Positions 29,069 through 39,005 are shown, counted from the first letter of the stretch. The stretch: DNA of 64,000 bases from an uncultured Ruminococcus sp. (GCA_904377845.1 CAJFGR010000019.1:1-64000), one strand, 5' to 3'. Translations and numbers: made by a program. Notes: generated by a model from the letters alone, not told the origin.

Positions 29069-30820
29069 ATGTTTAAGGTTTACAGTAAGCTGTTTGCCTA
29101 TGTGCCGGAGAAACGATATCTGATCTATGTATCCGTTGTTTTGTCGGTTCTGTCTACGTTTGCAGTAGTCGGCGCATATTATTATCTCTATGTATTTTTT
29201 GACCGGCTGATTGTTGAAGAAGATTTCTCGGGCAGTGTTTTCTACGCATGGATCATCTTCGGACTGCTGATTGGCGGAAATGCCGTCTATTTTATCGGCG
29301 TGCTCGCATCTCATGTGCTGGGATTCCGTCTGGAGACCAACTTAAGGAAACGGGGGATTGACGGGCTTGCCGGCGCAAGTTTCCGTTTCTTTGATCTGAA
29401 CTCCAGCGGCAGGATCCGTAAGATTATTGATGACAATGCCTCACAGACACATACGATCGTGGCGCATCTTCTTCCGGATATTGCGAACGCTCTGGCAAAG
29501 CCGTTTCTGCTTCTGATCGTGGGTTATATTGTCAGCCTGCGGGTGGGAATCTGCCTGACGATCCTGACAGTAGCGGCTGTTCTGCTTTACGCCGGTATGT
29601 CCGGAGAGACACAGTTTATGAAATATTACCAGCAGGCTCTGGAGCGCCTGAGTGCGGAGTCTGTGGAATATGTCCGAGGCATTCAGGTCGTAAAGATCTT
29701 CAATGCGGACGCGCGCTCATTTAAGGCTTTGTATGAGGCAATCAGGGATTATGCGAAATTTGCTCTGAATTATTCTATGAGCTGTAAGGTGCCGTGGGTG
29801 CTGCTCCAGTGGCTCATGTTTGCGATTACTGCGATCCTCGTTCCGTTTATTTTCCTGCTTTCGGGGATATTTATCCATGGCCCGGAGACGGCGCTGGAGC
29901 TTCTGATGCTGATGCTGCTATCTGGAGTAATGTTCTCCACGATCATGAAAGTCATGTATGTGGTCATGTATTCTTTTAACGGCGGCATGGCGGTAGATAA
30001 ACTGGAGAATATGTATGAGGAAATGCATAAAGACGCCCTGCAGCACGGCACCCGCGAGTCTTTTAAAAACTATGATATTCAATTTGACCATGTGACCTTT
30101 GGTTACGGGGAGAAGGCGGTGCTTAAGGACGTCAGTTTTACATTAAAGCAGAACCGCAGCTACGCTCTGGTGGGAGCAAGCGGCAGCGGAAAATCTACGA
30201 TTGCCAAGCTGATCTCCGGGTTTTACAAGGTGGATAAGGGCGCGGTCAAGATCGGCGGTTATCCGCTGGAAGAATACAGTGAAAAGGCGATTCTGGAAAA
30301 TATCGCGTTTGTATTTCAGGATGTAAAGCTGTTTAAAACAACCCTGTATGAAAATGTAGCTCTTGCAGACCGGAACGCCGGACGGGAGAAGGTGATGGAG
30401 GCGTTCAGAAGAGCAGGGTGTGAGAGCATACTGAATAAGTTTAAGGATCGGGGAAATACGATGATCGGCTCAAAGGGCGTCTATCTGTCCGGAGGTGAAA
30501 AACAGCGCATCGGAATTGCAAGAGCCATCTTGAAAGACGCAAAGATCGTTATCATGGACGAGGCAAGCGCTGCCGTAGATCCGGAAAACGAGCATGAACT
30601 GCAGAAAGCTTTTGCAGAGCTCATGAAGGATAAGACGGTCATTATGATCGCCCACCGTCTGACCAGTGTCCGCAATGTGGATGAGATTCTTGTCATTGAG
30701 GACGGAGAGGTGATCGAACGAGGAAACGATAAGGAACTGATGGCAGAAGATTCGCGCTACAGATTCTTCCAGAACTTGTATGCGCAGGCGAATGAATGGA
30801 GGGTGAGGGAACATGCGTAA
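29069..30820 (+). CDS. ABC transporter, fused permease and ATPase (subunit A)
   Basis: A type IV ABC exporter half-transporter of 583 residues. Six membrane helices occupy about 1-300. The ATPase domain has Walker A GASGSGKST (near 370), signature LSGGEKQRIGIA, Walker B IVIMDEASAAVD with the catalytic Glu, and H-loop IAHRL. The sequence style resembles siderophore- or drug-linked pairs such as IrtAB/YbtPQ, but the cargo cannot be read. Its last eight bases overlap the next gene, so a heterodimer is expected. Confidence 0.9.
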   Translation: MFKVYSKLFAYVPEKRYLIYVSVVLSVLSTFAVVGAYYYLYVFFDRLIVEEDFSGSVFYAWIIFGLLIGGNAVYFIGVLASHVLGFRLETNLRKRGIDGLAGASFRFFDLNSSGRIRKIIDDNASQTHTIVAHLLPDIANALAKPFLLLIVGYIVSLRVGICLTILTVAAVLLYAGMSGETQFMKYYQQALERLSAESVEYVRGIQVVKIFNADARSFKALYEAIRDYAKFALNYSMSCKVPWVLLQWLMFAITAILVPFIFLLSGIFIHGPETALELLMLMLLSGVMFSTIMKVMYVVMYSFNGGMAVDKLENMYEEMHKDALQHGTRESFKNYDIQFDHVTFGYGEKAVLKDVSFTLKQNRSYALVGASGSGKSTIAKLISGFYKVDKGAVKIGGYPLEEYSEKAILENIAFVFQDVKLFKTTLYENVALADRNAGREKVMEAFRRAGCESILNKFKDRGNTMIGSKGVYLSGGEKQRIGIARAILKDAKIVIMDEASAAVDPENEHELQKAFAELMKDKTVIMIAHRLTSVRNVDEILVIEDGEVIERGNDKELMAEDSRYRFFQNLYAQANEWRVREHA

Positions 30821-32534
30821 ATGGCTGGAAAAACGGTTTGCACTGACGCCGCAGGGGGCAGGGGACACGATGAAAGCAATCCTGGCGTCGTTTCTTGTCT
30901 CGCTGTCTGCCTATGCTCCGGCGTGCCTGCTCCTGCTGGTGATCGATGATTTTGTCCTCGGCCATCACCGGCCGGCGGCATTCTATATTGTTTTGTCTAT
31001 CGTGATCCTCGTGGTGATCCTTATACTCATGTTTATCGAATATGACAGTATGTACAACACTACGTACCGGGAGAGCGCAAACTTGAGGATCGAAATCGCA
31101 GACCGGCTGAACCGGCTTCCACTTTCGTATTTCTCCCGGCATGATATGTCGGATCTGACACAGACGATTATGTCAGATGTGGAAGCCGTCGAACACGCCA
31201 TGAGCCATTCAATTCCGAAGTTTGTTGCATTTTTCTTCTATTTTCCGCTTCTTGCCGTCATGCTGATCGGATATAACTGGAAGCTGGGGCTGATCGTGAT
31301 TGTGCCGATCGCTTTGGGCTACGGACTGATCGCGCTGTCGAAACGGGTGCAGATCCGGATGAGCAAAAAGTACTATCTCCAGCTTCGGAAGAATTCCGAG
31401 AGTTTTCAGGAGGCAATCGAAAATGCCCAGGAGATCCGGAGCTTCGGTTTGAATAAGACACTGCGTTCCGGGCTCAATGCCCAGATGGAGGGAAGCGAGA
31501 AACTGCATCTTCTCAGCGAGATCACCTCAGCAATTCCACTCCTCTCATCGAATATTGTCATGCAGCTGTCTCTGGCGCTGGTGATCATCGTCGGTATCAA
31601 TATGATGATAAACGGAGAGATAAACATACTGGTCCTCACAGCATATATCATCGCGGCACTAAAGATCAAGGAGGCTGTGGATACGATCAGTGAAAATGTA
31701 TCGGAACTCTACCATCTGGATGCGCGCATTGAGCGGATCAACGCGATCCGCAATGCTGATGTACAGGAGGGTAAAGACACAGAGATCAACAGCTGCGATA
31801 TCTCCCTGCAGGATGTTACCTTTGCTTACAACGAAGACACACCTGTGTTAAACGGCGTGACCTTTGAGGCAAAGCAGGATGAAGTGACAGCTCTTGTAGG
31901 TGTCAGCGGATGCGGAAAGACGAGCATTCTGAGACTGATCTCACGTCTGTATGATTATGACGGCGGAGCAATCAAAATTGACGGAAAAGACATAAAAGGG
32001 ATATCCACGAACTCACTGTTTAAAAAGGTTTCCATCGTATTTCAGGATGTGACCCTGTTCAATACTTCTGTAATGGAAAATATCAGGCTGGGAGATAAGA
32101 ATGCGTCAGACGCTCAGGTGAAAGAAGCGGCGCGGCTTGCCGGCTGTGACGAGTTTATCTTGAATCTTCCGGAGGGCTATGACACGAAGATCGGGGAGAA
32201 CGGGATCACTCTGTCCGGCGGTGAGCGGCAGCGGCTGTCGATCGCCAGGGCATTTCTCAAGGACGCTCCGATCGTGATCCTGGATGAGATCGCGGCCGCG
32301 CTGGACGTGGAGAATGAAAAGAAGATTCAGGACAGCTTAAACCAGCTGATCGCGGGAAAAACTGTTATCATCATCTCGCACAGGCTGAAGTCGGTGGAGC
32401 ACGTGAATAAGATTGTGGTGATCGATGCCGGAAAGGTTGAGGCGTCCGGTACCCATGAGGAATTGATGAAAGTCTCCCCGACCTATCAGAAACTTGTAAA
32501 AAATGCAACACTGGCGGAACAGTTTATGTATTGA
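30813..32534 (+). CDS. ABC transporter, fused permease and ATPase (subunit B)
   Basis: Partner half-transporter of 573 residues. Six hydrophobic helices lie within 1-300. Walker A is GVSGCGKTS (near 363), signature LSGGERQRLSIA, Walker B IVILDEIAAALD, H-loop ISHRL. Both partners keep canonical catalytic residues, unlike the asymmetric pair at 34901-39002. It starts inside the end of subunit A. No terminator is obvious before the MarR promoter. Confidence 0.9.
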   Translation: MRKWLEKRFALTPQGAGDTMKAILASFLVSLSAYAPACLLLLVIDDFVLGHHRPAAFYIVLSIVILVVILILMFIEYDSMYNTTYRESANLRIEIADRLNRLPLSYFSRHDMSDLTQTIMSDVEAVEHAMSHSIPKFVAFFFYFPLLAVMLIGYNWKLGLIVIVPIALGYGLIALSKRVQIRMSKKYYLQLRKNSESFQEAIENAQEIRSFGLNKTLRSGLNAQMEGSEKLHLLSEITSAIPLLSSNIVMQLSLALVIIVGINMMINGEINILVLTAYIIAALKIKEAVDTISENVSELYHLDARIERINAIRNADVQEGKDTEINSCDISLQDVTFAYNEDTPVLNGVTFEAKQDEVTALVGVSGCGKTSILRLISRLYDYDGGAIKIDGKDIKGISTNSLFKKVSIVFQDVTLFNTSVMENIRLGDKNASDAQVKEAARLAGCDEFILNLPEGYDTKIGENGITLSGGERQRLSIARAFLKDAPIVILDEIAAALDVENEKKIQDSLNQLIAGKTVIIISHRLKSVEHVNKIVVIDAGKVEASGTHEELMKVSPTYQKLVKNATLAEQFMY

Positions 32535-32543
32535 AATACACAG

Positions 32544-32571
32544 TTGACATTCTTACGATTCTGAATATAAT
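32544..32571 (+). promoter_or_regulatory. Promoter of the marR-MFS operon
   Basis: TTGACA (32544-32549), 16-base spacer, TATAAT (32566-32571), a near-consensus promoter. Confidence 0.75.
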
Positions 32572-32580
32572 TATTATAGA

Positions 32581-32599
32581 TAATTACTTATAGTAATTA
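32581..32599. promoter_or_regulatory. Candidate MarR operator
   Basis: TAATTAC-TTATA-GTAATTA, perfect 7-base arms, ten bases after the -10 and before the MarR start. The half-site differs from the TTAGTT/AACTAA palindromes at the other two efflux promoters. Confidence 0.55.
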
Positions 32600-32626
32600 A
32601 ATTGAGAAAAAGTAAGAGGTGATATT

Positions 32627-33082
32627 GTGGATATAACAGCAGTAAAAAATTTCCTTGGCGCCTGCCATGAAGCAAAGCGCATAACGGAGCTGATGCCAGA
32701 GCTTCCTAAAGGGATGACTCCGAGGCATATTCAGGTTCTTGACGTCATCTGGCAGATGGAAGCGGCCGGGCAGTCGGTAAAAGTAAGTGATATCAGTGAC
32801 TTTCTGAACGTGACCCGGCCCAGTATCACAAAACTGATAAGAGAACTGGAAGGTTTTGGCGCGGTTGTGAAACTTCAGGACGGTGCGGACAGAAGAGTCG
32901 TCAGGATAAGCCTGACAGACCTCGGCCGGCAGTATTACGGGTTCTATGTGGAAAAATATCAGAACTGGCTGGCGGAAAGGTTTTCGGACATTGATCAGGA
33001 AGATCTGGAGACGGCAGCCCGTACGATCAGCCGTGTATACAAGATTATGCGTACAAGCAGGATGGAGGAAATTTCAGAATGA
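32627..33082 (+). CDS. MarR family transcriptional regulator
   Basis: A 151-residue winged-helix repressor. The DNA-binding core is VKVSDISDFLNVTRPSITKLIRELE, followed by the wing DGADRRVVRISLTDLG. It uses a GTG start behind AAGAGGTGA. Its stop overlaps the MFS start by four bases, so it most likely regulates that pump and itself. Confidence 0.9.
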   Translation: MDITAVKNFLGACHEAKRITELMPELPKGMTPRHIQVLDVIWQMEAAGQSVKVSDISDFLNVTRPSITKLIRELEGFGAVVKLQDGADRRVVRISLTDLGRQYYGFYVEKYQNWLAERFSDIDQEDLETAARTISRVYKIMRTSRMEEISE

Positions 33083-34103
33083 ATACAATAGAGAAAAAGA
33101 TTGATGCAAAACTGATCCTTTCCATTGTCGCTGCGGGAATCATGTCGTTTTCCGGGGTGGTGGTGGAAACGGCAATGAATGTTACTTTTCCTACATTGAT
33201 GAAAGAATTTAATATCGATACTGCGACCGTGCAGTGGATCACCACCGGATATCTGCTTGTCCTTGCCTGCATTATTCCGGCATCTTCGTATCTGAAGAAA
33301 CGTTTTACGACAAAATCACTCTTTGTCACTGCAATCTGTCTGTTTATAATCGGAACTGTGATGGCAGCAGCAGCTCCGGTGTTTTCCCTGCTTCTGGCCG
33401 GAAGGCTGATTCAGGGGATCGGAACCGGAATTGCATTGCCGCTTATGTTTAATATTGTTCTGGAACAGGTGCCGGAAGAGCGGCTGGACTTATGATGGGA
33501 ATCGCTTCTCTGATCACGGCGATGGCTCCGGCAGTGGGACCGTCTCTTGGAGGGCTGATCGTGAATAATTTCGGATGGCGGATGATCTTTATCGCTCTGC
33601 TCCCGGGATGTCTTGCAGGTGCAGTACTCTCACCGGTGAGCGGCCGGTTCCTTGACCGGTTCGGAGCCCAAAGGCCGATTCTGTTCGGCAATGTCTGCAT
33701 TATCGGGGCTCTGTTCTGCTTCAGTGTTTTTTCGGGAAGTCTTGCTGCCGTGCCGGCGATTATATTTTATCTGTTTTTTGCTCTGGGACAGGGATTTTCA
33801 GTGGGAAACAGCATGACCAACGGTCTGAGCCATCTTGCTCCGGAGAAAAATCCGGACGGAAACGCAGTGATCAATACACTGCAGCAGCTGGCCGGAGCAG
33901 TGGGAACGTCCGTTGTATCGACGATCGTCGCATCCGCACAGGCGGCATCGTCTGATATGGCAGCAGCCACCAGAGAGGGGAGCAGCTATGCATTTTATTT
34001 TCTTGCTGCTTTATCTGTGTTTATGATCCTTTGCTCAGTGGGAGCGTTTGTCTCTGCCAGACAGATACACAGAGAGAACTCCGGGTGTGCGCAGACACAA
34101 TGA
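33079..34103 (+). pseudogene. MFS (DHA2-type) efflux pump, frameshifted and internally shortened
   Basis: The protein should be a 14-helix drug:proton antiporter of about 460 residues. The first frame (33079-33495) encodes helices 1-4, through LAGRLIQGIGTGIALPLMFN, then hits TGA one base out of phase. The second frame (from 33492) continues with MMGIASLITAMAPAVGPSLGG, so one base is missing near 33485. After GWRMIF (ending about 33590) the text jumps to ALLPGCLAGAVLSPVSGRFLD, which in relatives lies about 100 residues later. The gene therefore has both a single-base loss and an in-frame gap and is unlikely to be functional as read. Confidence 0.75.
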
Positions 34104-34135
34104 CAGATGAATTCTGAAAATAAAAAAGAAAATGG

Positions 34136-34175
34136 AAATATCCCGGCGTCGGAATACGGCGCCGGGATATTTTGC
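34136..34175 (+). terminator. Terminator after the MFS gene
   Basis: AAATATCCCGGCG / CGCCGGGATATTT, 13-bp stem with an 11-base loop and a short T-run. Confidence 0.85.
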
Positions 34176-34238
34176 GCGATAAGCCCGGCAAGCGGACAGC
34201 GAACGGCTTAGCCGTGAGCTGCGCGAGGCATTACGTTG

Positions 34239-34272
34239 ATCGGATATGGGGAAAGGACCTACCCTATCCGAT
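34239..34272. repeat. Inverted repeat in the gap before marR
   Basis: ATCGGATA / TATCCGAT with additional GGG/CCC pairing inside. The neighbouring 34176-34238 is GC-rich, contains short GC-palindromes and no gene. Confidence 0.45.
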
Positions 34273-34352
34273 TTAAAAAAGAAGATGAACAGTATCAATG
34301 TAAAACTTTGTGAATAAAGTATAAAAAAACTGTGAAAGCATACAACTTATCC

Positions 34353-34381
34353 TTGACCATTTTGTGTAATAGTACTAGAAT
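34353..34381 (+). promoter_or_regulatory. Promoter of the marR-ABC efflux operon
   Basis: TTGACC (34353-34358), 17-base spacer, TAGAAT (34376-34381). Confidence 0.7.
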
Positions 34382-34386
34382 ATCGT

Positions 34387-34398
34387 TTAGTTAACTAA
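34387..34398. promoter_or_regulatory. MarR-type operator
   Basis: TTAGTTAACTAA is a perfect 12-bp palindrome five bases after the -10, where a bound repressor would block initiation. Confidence 0.6.
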
Positions 34399-34427
34399 CT
34401 AATTACAAATGCGGAAAGGAGTATGGT

Positions 34428-34862
34428 ATGCAGTGTGAAGAAAAGGATATACCGGCATTCGGCCTGATGGGTATGTTGATGCACAAGATGATGAACCGTG
34501 CGAAGGGAATGTATCAGGAATTCGACCTGAATAAGAGCCAGGCAGGAATCCTGTTTACCCTTCACCGCAGCGATTCCATGTCTCAGAAAGAGCTGGCTGC
34601 CCGGTTAAATGTAACGCCGCCGTCTATCACTTCTTCCATACAGAAGATGGAGAGAGACGGATATCTGACGCGGCATCCCGATCCGGCAGATCAGCGGATA
34701 ATGCGGCTGACACTGACGGAAAAAGGAAAATCCTGTATTAAAGGGGTTTATACAGTGGCGGAGCAGATGGAAGAGCTTATGTTCCGGGGGATGACAAGAG
34801 AGGAGATCATGCTTTTCAAGCGTCTGCTTTTTCAGATCAGGGATAACCTGAATGAGAAATAA
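34428..34862 (+). CDS. MarR family transcriptional regulator
   Basis: A 144-residue repressor with the winged helix MSQKELAARLNVTPPSITSSIQKME and wing RHPDPADQRIMRLTLTEKG. It is followed 38 bases later by a heterodimeric ABC exporter and is the expected regulator of it. GGAAAGGAG precedes the ATG. Confidence 0.92.
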   Translation: MQCEEKDIPAFGLMGMLMHKMMNRAKGMYQEFDLNKSQAGILFTLHRSDSMSQKELAARLNVTPPSITSSIQKMERDGYLTRHPDPADQRIMRLTLTEKGKSCIKGVYTVAEQMEELMFRGMTREEIMLFKRLLFQIRDNLNEK

Positions 34863-34900
34863 ATAGTTCAAGGCAAAATAAATGAAAGGAAAGACAGACA

Positions 34901-37189
34901 ATGAAGAACTTATTTAAATACGCGGCAGAGCACTGGAAGACTCTAATCGCTATCATTATCGTGCTGTTCATACAGGCGTACTGCGACCTTTCCCTTCCGG
35001 CCTACACTTCGGATATCGTTAATGTGGGTATCCAGCAGGGCGGAGTCGAGGAACAGGTGCCGGAGGCGATATCGGCGGATGAAATGAGCCGTCTGCTGCT
35101 GTTCGTACCGTCCGAGGATCAGAATACAGTACTTGATGCATATGAAGAGGACGACAGTACTTATGATGTAGAAGCTTATGTTTTGAAGGATGATATTTCA
35201 GATGAAGATATCAGCACTCTGGAGGATATCCTGGCATATCCTATGATGATGACCGCAGGTTTTGAATCCGGCAGTGATATGACAGCTCAGATCGAGGAGC
35301 AGCTGAAAGCGTCTCTTCCGGCAGAAATGGTGACAGACGACATGACTGTGTTTGATATCCTGCAGATGATGCCGGCGGATCAGAGAGAAGCGATGCTGGA
35401 CGCTATGGAAGAGCAGATGGGAGATTTGCCGGATACGATTCTTGATCAGGCGGCAATCAGCTATGTGGGAACGGCCTATGAAAACCTCGGAATGGATATG
35501 GATGATATACAGATCCATTATCTCCTGACCACAGGTGGAAAGATGGCGGGTCTTGCATTCCTTGGAATGGCGGCAAGCATTCTGGTAGGCTTTATGGCGT
35601 CCCGCGTGGGAGCTGCCACAGGACGCGATCTGAGAGGCAGAGTGTTCCACAAGGTTGTAGGATTCTCTAACAACGAGTTTGACCATTTCTCCACAGCGTC
35701 GCTTATTACGAGAAGCACAAACGATATCCAGCAGATCCAGCTTATTATCGTTATGCTGCTCAGGATTGTGCTTTATGCACCGATCCTTGCCATCGGCGGT
35801 ATCATTCAGGTATTCCAGACGAATGTGTCCATGTCCTGGATCATAGGATTGGCTGTTGTGCTGATCGGTCTGGTTATTCTCGTGCTGTTCCTTGTTGCCA
35901 TACCGAAGTTCAGGATCATGCAGACTCTGGTAGACAAGGTCAATCTGGTCATGAGAGAGATCCTGACGGGTCTGTCGGTCATCCGGGCCTTCAGCACGCA
36001 GAAATATGAGGAAGAGCGTTTTGATAAAGCAAACCGCGACCTGACGAGAACAAACCTTTTTGTAAACCGCGCCATGACATTTATGATGCCGGTCATGATG
36101 CTTGTTATGAATGGAATTTCCGTACTTATTATGTGGAACGGCGCCCATGGGATCGATAACGGTGAAATGCAGGTCGGAGATATGATGGCGTTCATCCAGT
36201 ATACAATGCAGATCATCATGGGATTCCTGATGCTCTGTATGCTCTCCATTATGCTGCCGAGGGCGGCGGTTGCTGCAGACCGTGTGCAGGAAGTGCTTGA
36301 CAGCCAGACTGCGATCCTTGATCCGGATCAGCCGGAGAAATTTTCCGGAAATGAGAAAGGGCTGCTTAAGTTTGACCATGTATCCTTCCGCTATCCCGGT
36401 GCTGATGAAAACGTGATCCACGATATTTCATTTACGGCGCGCCCGGGAGAGACGACAGCTATTATCGGAAGTACCGGAAGCGGTAAATCTACACTTGTCA
36501 ATCTGATCCCCCGTTTCTATGACGTGACGGAGGGAAGCATTACTCTTGACGGCGTGGATATCCGCAATGTATCTCAGCATGAACTGAGAGAGAAACTCGG
36601 ATACGTTCCGCAGAAAGGCATACTTTTCTCGGGAGACATTGCCTCCAATATTATGTTTGGTAATCCGGAAGGCGGCGAAGAGGAAATGGTCGAGGCAGCT
36701 GAGATCGCTCAGGCAACAGAGTTTATCGACCAGAAACCGGATGGATATAAGAGTCCTATTGCACAGGGCGGCTCCAATGTTTCGGGCGGACAGAAGCAGA
36801 GGCTTTCCATTGCCCGTGCAATTGCAAAGCATCCGGAAGTGTTTATATTCGACGACAGTTTCTCCGCACTGGACTTTAAGACAGACGTTACTCTGAGAAA
36901 AGCCCTGAAAAAGAGGACAAAGAACAGTACAGTGCTGATCGTGGCACAGAGGATCAGTACGATCCTCAATGCGGAACAGATTATTGTGCTTGATGACGGG
37001 AAGATCGCGGGTATGGGAACCCATCAGGAGCTTCTGAAGACCTGTGAGGTATATCAGCAGATCGCTGCTTCCCAGCTCTCCGAATCCGAACTGAAAGCAG
37101 GACAGGAGAAAGCAGAAAGCGGATCTTCAGAAAACAACAGCGGTCAGCAGACTGCGGACAATGGAAAGGAGGTGCCGGTACATGCCTAG
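34901..37189 (+). CDS. Heterodimeric ABC multidrug exporter, degenerate-site subunit
   Basis: A 762-residue half-transporter, longer than usual because a Met- and acid-rich domain of about 150 residues (about 45-205) is inserted between helices 1 and 2 and should lie outside the cell, as in BmrD-type subunits. The ATPase domain has Walker A GSTGSGKST, signature VSGGQKQRLSIARA and Walker B VFIFDDSFSALD, where the catalytic Glu is Asp. That is typical of the TM287/288 asymmetric class. The charged C-terminal tail (about 715-762) is unusual. It overlaps the partner gene by eight bases. Confidence 0.9.
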   Translation: MKNLFKYAAEHWKTLIAIIIVLFIQAYCDLSLPAYTSDIVNVGIQQGGVEEQVPEAISADEMSRLLLFVPSEDQNTVLDAYEEDDSTYDVEAYVLKDDISDEDISTLEDILAYPMMMTAGFESGSDMTAQIEEQLKASLPAEMVTDDMTVFDILQMMPADQREAMLDAMEEQMGDLPDTILDQAAISYVGTAYENLGMDMDDIQIHYLLTTGGKMAGLAFLGMAASILVGFMASRVGAATGRDLRGRVFHKVVGFSNNEFDHFSTASLITRSTNDIQQIQLIIVMLLRIVLYAPILAIGGIIQVFQTNVSMSWIIGLAVVLIGLVILVLFLVAIPKFRIMQTLVDKVNLVMREILTGLSVIRAFSTQKYEEERFDKANRDLTRTNLFVNRAMTFMMPVMMLVMNGISVLIMWNGAHGIDNGEMQVGDMMAFIQYTMQIIMGFLMLCMLSIMLPRAAVAADRVQEVLDSQTAILDPDQPEKFSGNEKGLLKFDHVSFRYPGADENVIHDISFTARPGETTAIIGSTGSGKSTLVNLIPRFYDVTEGSITLDGVDIRNVSQHELREKLGYVPQKGILFSGDIASNIMFGNPEGGEEEMVEAAEIAQATEFIDQKPDGYKSPIAQGGSNVSGGQKQRLSIARAIAKHPEVFIFDDSFSALDFKTDVTLRKALKKRTKNSTVLIVAQRISTILNAEQIIVLDDGKIAGMGTHQELLKTCEVYQQIAASQLSESELKAGQEKAESGSSENNSGQQTADNGKEVPVHA

Positions 37190-39002
37190 AATGCACGGCC
37201 GTAATGCGGCAGGAGAGAAAGCAAAAGATTTTAAAGGAACAATCAAAAAGCTGATCCGGTATATGAGCGCTTTTAAATTCCATATGCTGTTCGTGGCAAT
37301 ATTTGCTATCTGCGGGACGATCTTTAATATAGCCGGCCCTAAGATTCTCGGAAAAGCGACTACGGAGATTTTCAACGGCCTTGTGAGCAAGGTGTCAGGC
37401 GGGGCAGGCATTGATTTTGGAAAGGTAGGACAGATCCTCCTTCTCACGCTGGGACTGTATGTGATCAGTGCACTCTGTACATTTATCCAGGGAATTATCA
37501 TGACCGGGGTATCTCAGAAAACAACTTACCGGCTGAGAAAAGAAATCTCTGAGAAGATCAACCGTATGCCGATGAACTACTTTGACACGAAACCGGTAGG
37601 AGAGGTTCTCTCCCGTGTGACGAACGATGTGGATACGCTCGGACAGAGCTTGAACCAGAGTGCCACACAGATGATCACATCCGTTACTACATTGATAGGT
37701 GTGCTGATCATGATGCTCTCTATCAGCCCGCTTATGACGCTGATCGCGATCCTGATCCTTCCGGTCTCCCTGATCCTGATCTCGTTTGTGATGAGTCATT
37801 CCCAGAAATACTTCCGCGGGCAGCAGGAGTATCTGGGAAATGTTAACGGACAGGTGGAGGAGATCTACAGCGGTCATAACATTATCAAAGCCTTTAATAA
37901 GGAAGAAGATGTGATAAAAACGTTTAATGAGACGAACGGAAAACTCTATGATTCCGCATGGAAATCACAGTTCTTCTCCGGAATGATGATGCCGGTGATG
38001 CAGTTTATCGGAAATCTCGGCTATGTCGGAGTGGCGATCCTCGGAGGATTTCTTGCGATCCGCAATGTGATCGAAGTAGGAGATATCCAGTCATTTATCC
38101 AGTATGTGAGAAACTTCACCCAGCCGATCCAGCAGGTGGCACAGGTCACCAATATGCTGCAGCTCACCGCTGCGGCTTCGGAGAGAGTCTTTGAGTTCCT
38201 CGAGGAAGATGAGGAAGTTCAGACCGTGGAGAATCCGGTTTCCACAGAAGGGTTAAAGGGAAGAGTAGAATTCGACCATGTACACTTCGGTTACAATCCG
38301 GATAAGATCATCATCAATGACTTCTCTGCAAATGTAGAAGAAGGACAGAAGATCGCTATCGTAGGTCCGACAGGTGCCGGAAAGACGACAATGATCAAAC
38401 TGCTCATGCGTTTCTATGATGTAAACAGCGGTGCGATCAAGATCGACGGACACGATATCAGAGACTTTAACCGGAACGACCTGAGAAAGATGTTCGGCAT
38501 GGTGCTTCAGGACACATGGCTTTTCCACGGAACGATCATGGAGAACCTGCGTTACGGAAGGCTTGATGCTACAGACGAGGAAGTAATCCAGGCGGCAAAG
38601 GCGGCCCATGTACACCGTTTTGTACAGACACTGCCGGGCGGTTATAACATGGAACTCAACGAAGAGGCAAGCAATGTCTCACAGGGACAGAAACAGCTTC
38701 TTACGATCGCCCGTGCAATTCTGGCAGATCCGAAGATCCTGATCCTCGATGAAGCCACCAGCTCCGTTGACACAAGGACAGAAGTGCTGATCCAGAAAGC
38801 CATGGACAGCCTGATGAAAGGCAGAACAAGCTTTATCATAGCTCACCGGCTCTCAACGATCCGCGATGCTGATCTGATCCTCGTCATGAAAGACGGCGAC
38901 ATCGTCGAACAGGGAACCCACGAGGACCTGCTCGCCAGAAACGGCTTCTACGCCGACCTGTATAACAGTCAATTTGAATCAACAGATCAGACCTGCGCAT
39001 AA
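37182..39002 (+). CDS. Heterodimeric ABC multidrug exporter, catalytic subunit
   Basis: A 606-residue partner half-transporter. Walker A is GPTGAGKTTM, the signature is VSQGQKQLLTIARA (a TM288-like variant), Walker B is ILILDEATSSVD with the catalytic Glu, and the H-loop is IAHRLSTIRDAD. I chose the ATG at 37182 behind AAAGGAGG; an upstream extension to 37161 overlaps this ribosome site. Together with the previous gene it should form one exporter with one active ATP site. Confidence 0.92.
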   Translation: MPRMHGRNAAGEKAKDFKGTIKKLIRYMSAFKFHMLFVAIFAICGTIFNIAGPKILGKATTEIFNGLVSKVSGGAGIDFGKVGQILLLTLGLYVISALCTFIQGIIMTGVSQKTTYRLRKEISEKINRMPMNYFDTKPVGEVLSRVTNDVDTLGQSLNQSATQMITSVTTLIGVLIMMLSISPLMTLIAILILPVSLILISFVMSHSQKYFRGQQEYLGNVNGQVEEIYSGHNIIKAFNKEEDVIKTFNETNGKLYDSAWKSQFFSGMMMPVMQFIGNLGYVGVAILGGFLAIRNVIEVGDIQSFIQYVRNFTQPIQQVAQVTNMLQLTAAASERVFEFLEEDEEVQTVENPVSTEGLKGRVEFDHVHFGYNPDKIIINDFSANVEEGQKIAIVGPTGAGKTTMIKLLMRFYDVNSGAIKIDGHDIRDFNRNDLRKMFGMVLQDTWLFHGTIMENLRYGRLDATDEEVIQAAKAAHVHRFVQTLPGGYNMELNEEASNVSQGQKQLLTIARAILADPKILILDEATSSVDTRTEVLIQKAMDSLMKGRTSFIIAHRLSTIRDADLILVMKDGDIVEQGTHEDLLARNGFYADLYNSQFESTDQTCA

Positions 39003-39005
39003 AAG

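Noticed and set aside
35198-36421. Minus-strand open frame of 407 codons within an ABC transporter
   Set aside because: His/Gln-rich shadow of the sense codons; no RBS or homology.
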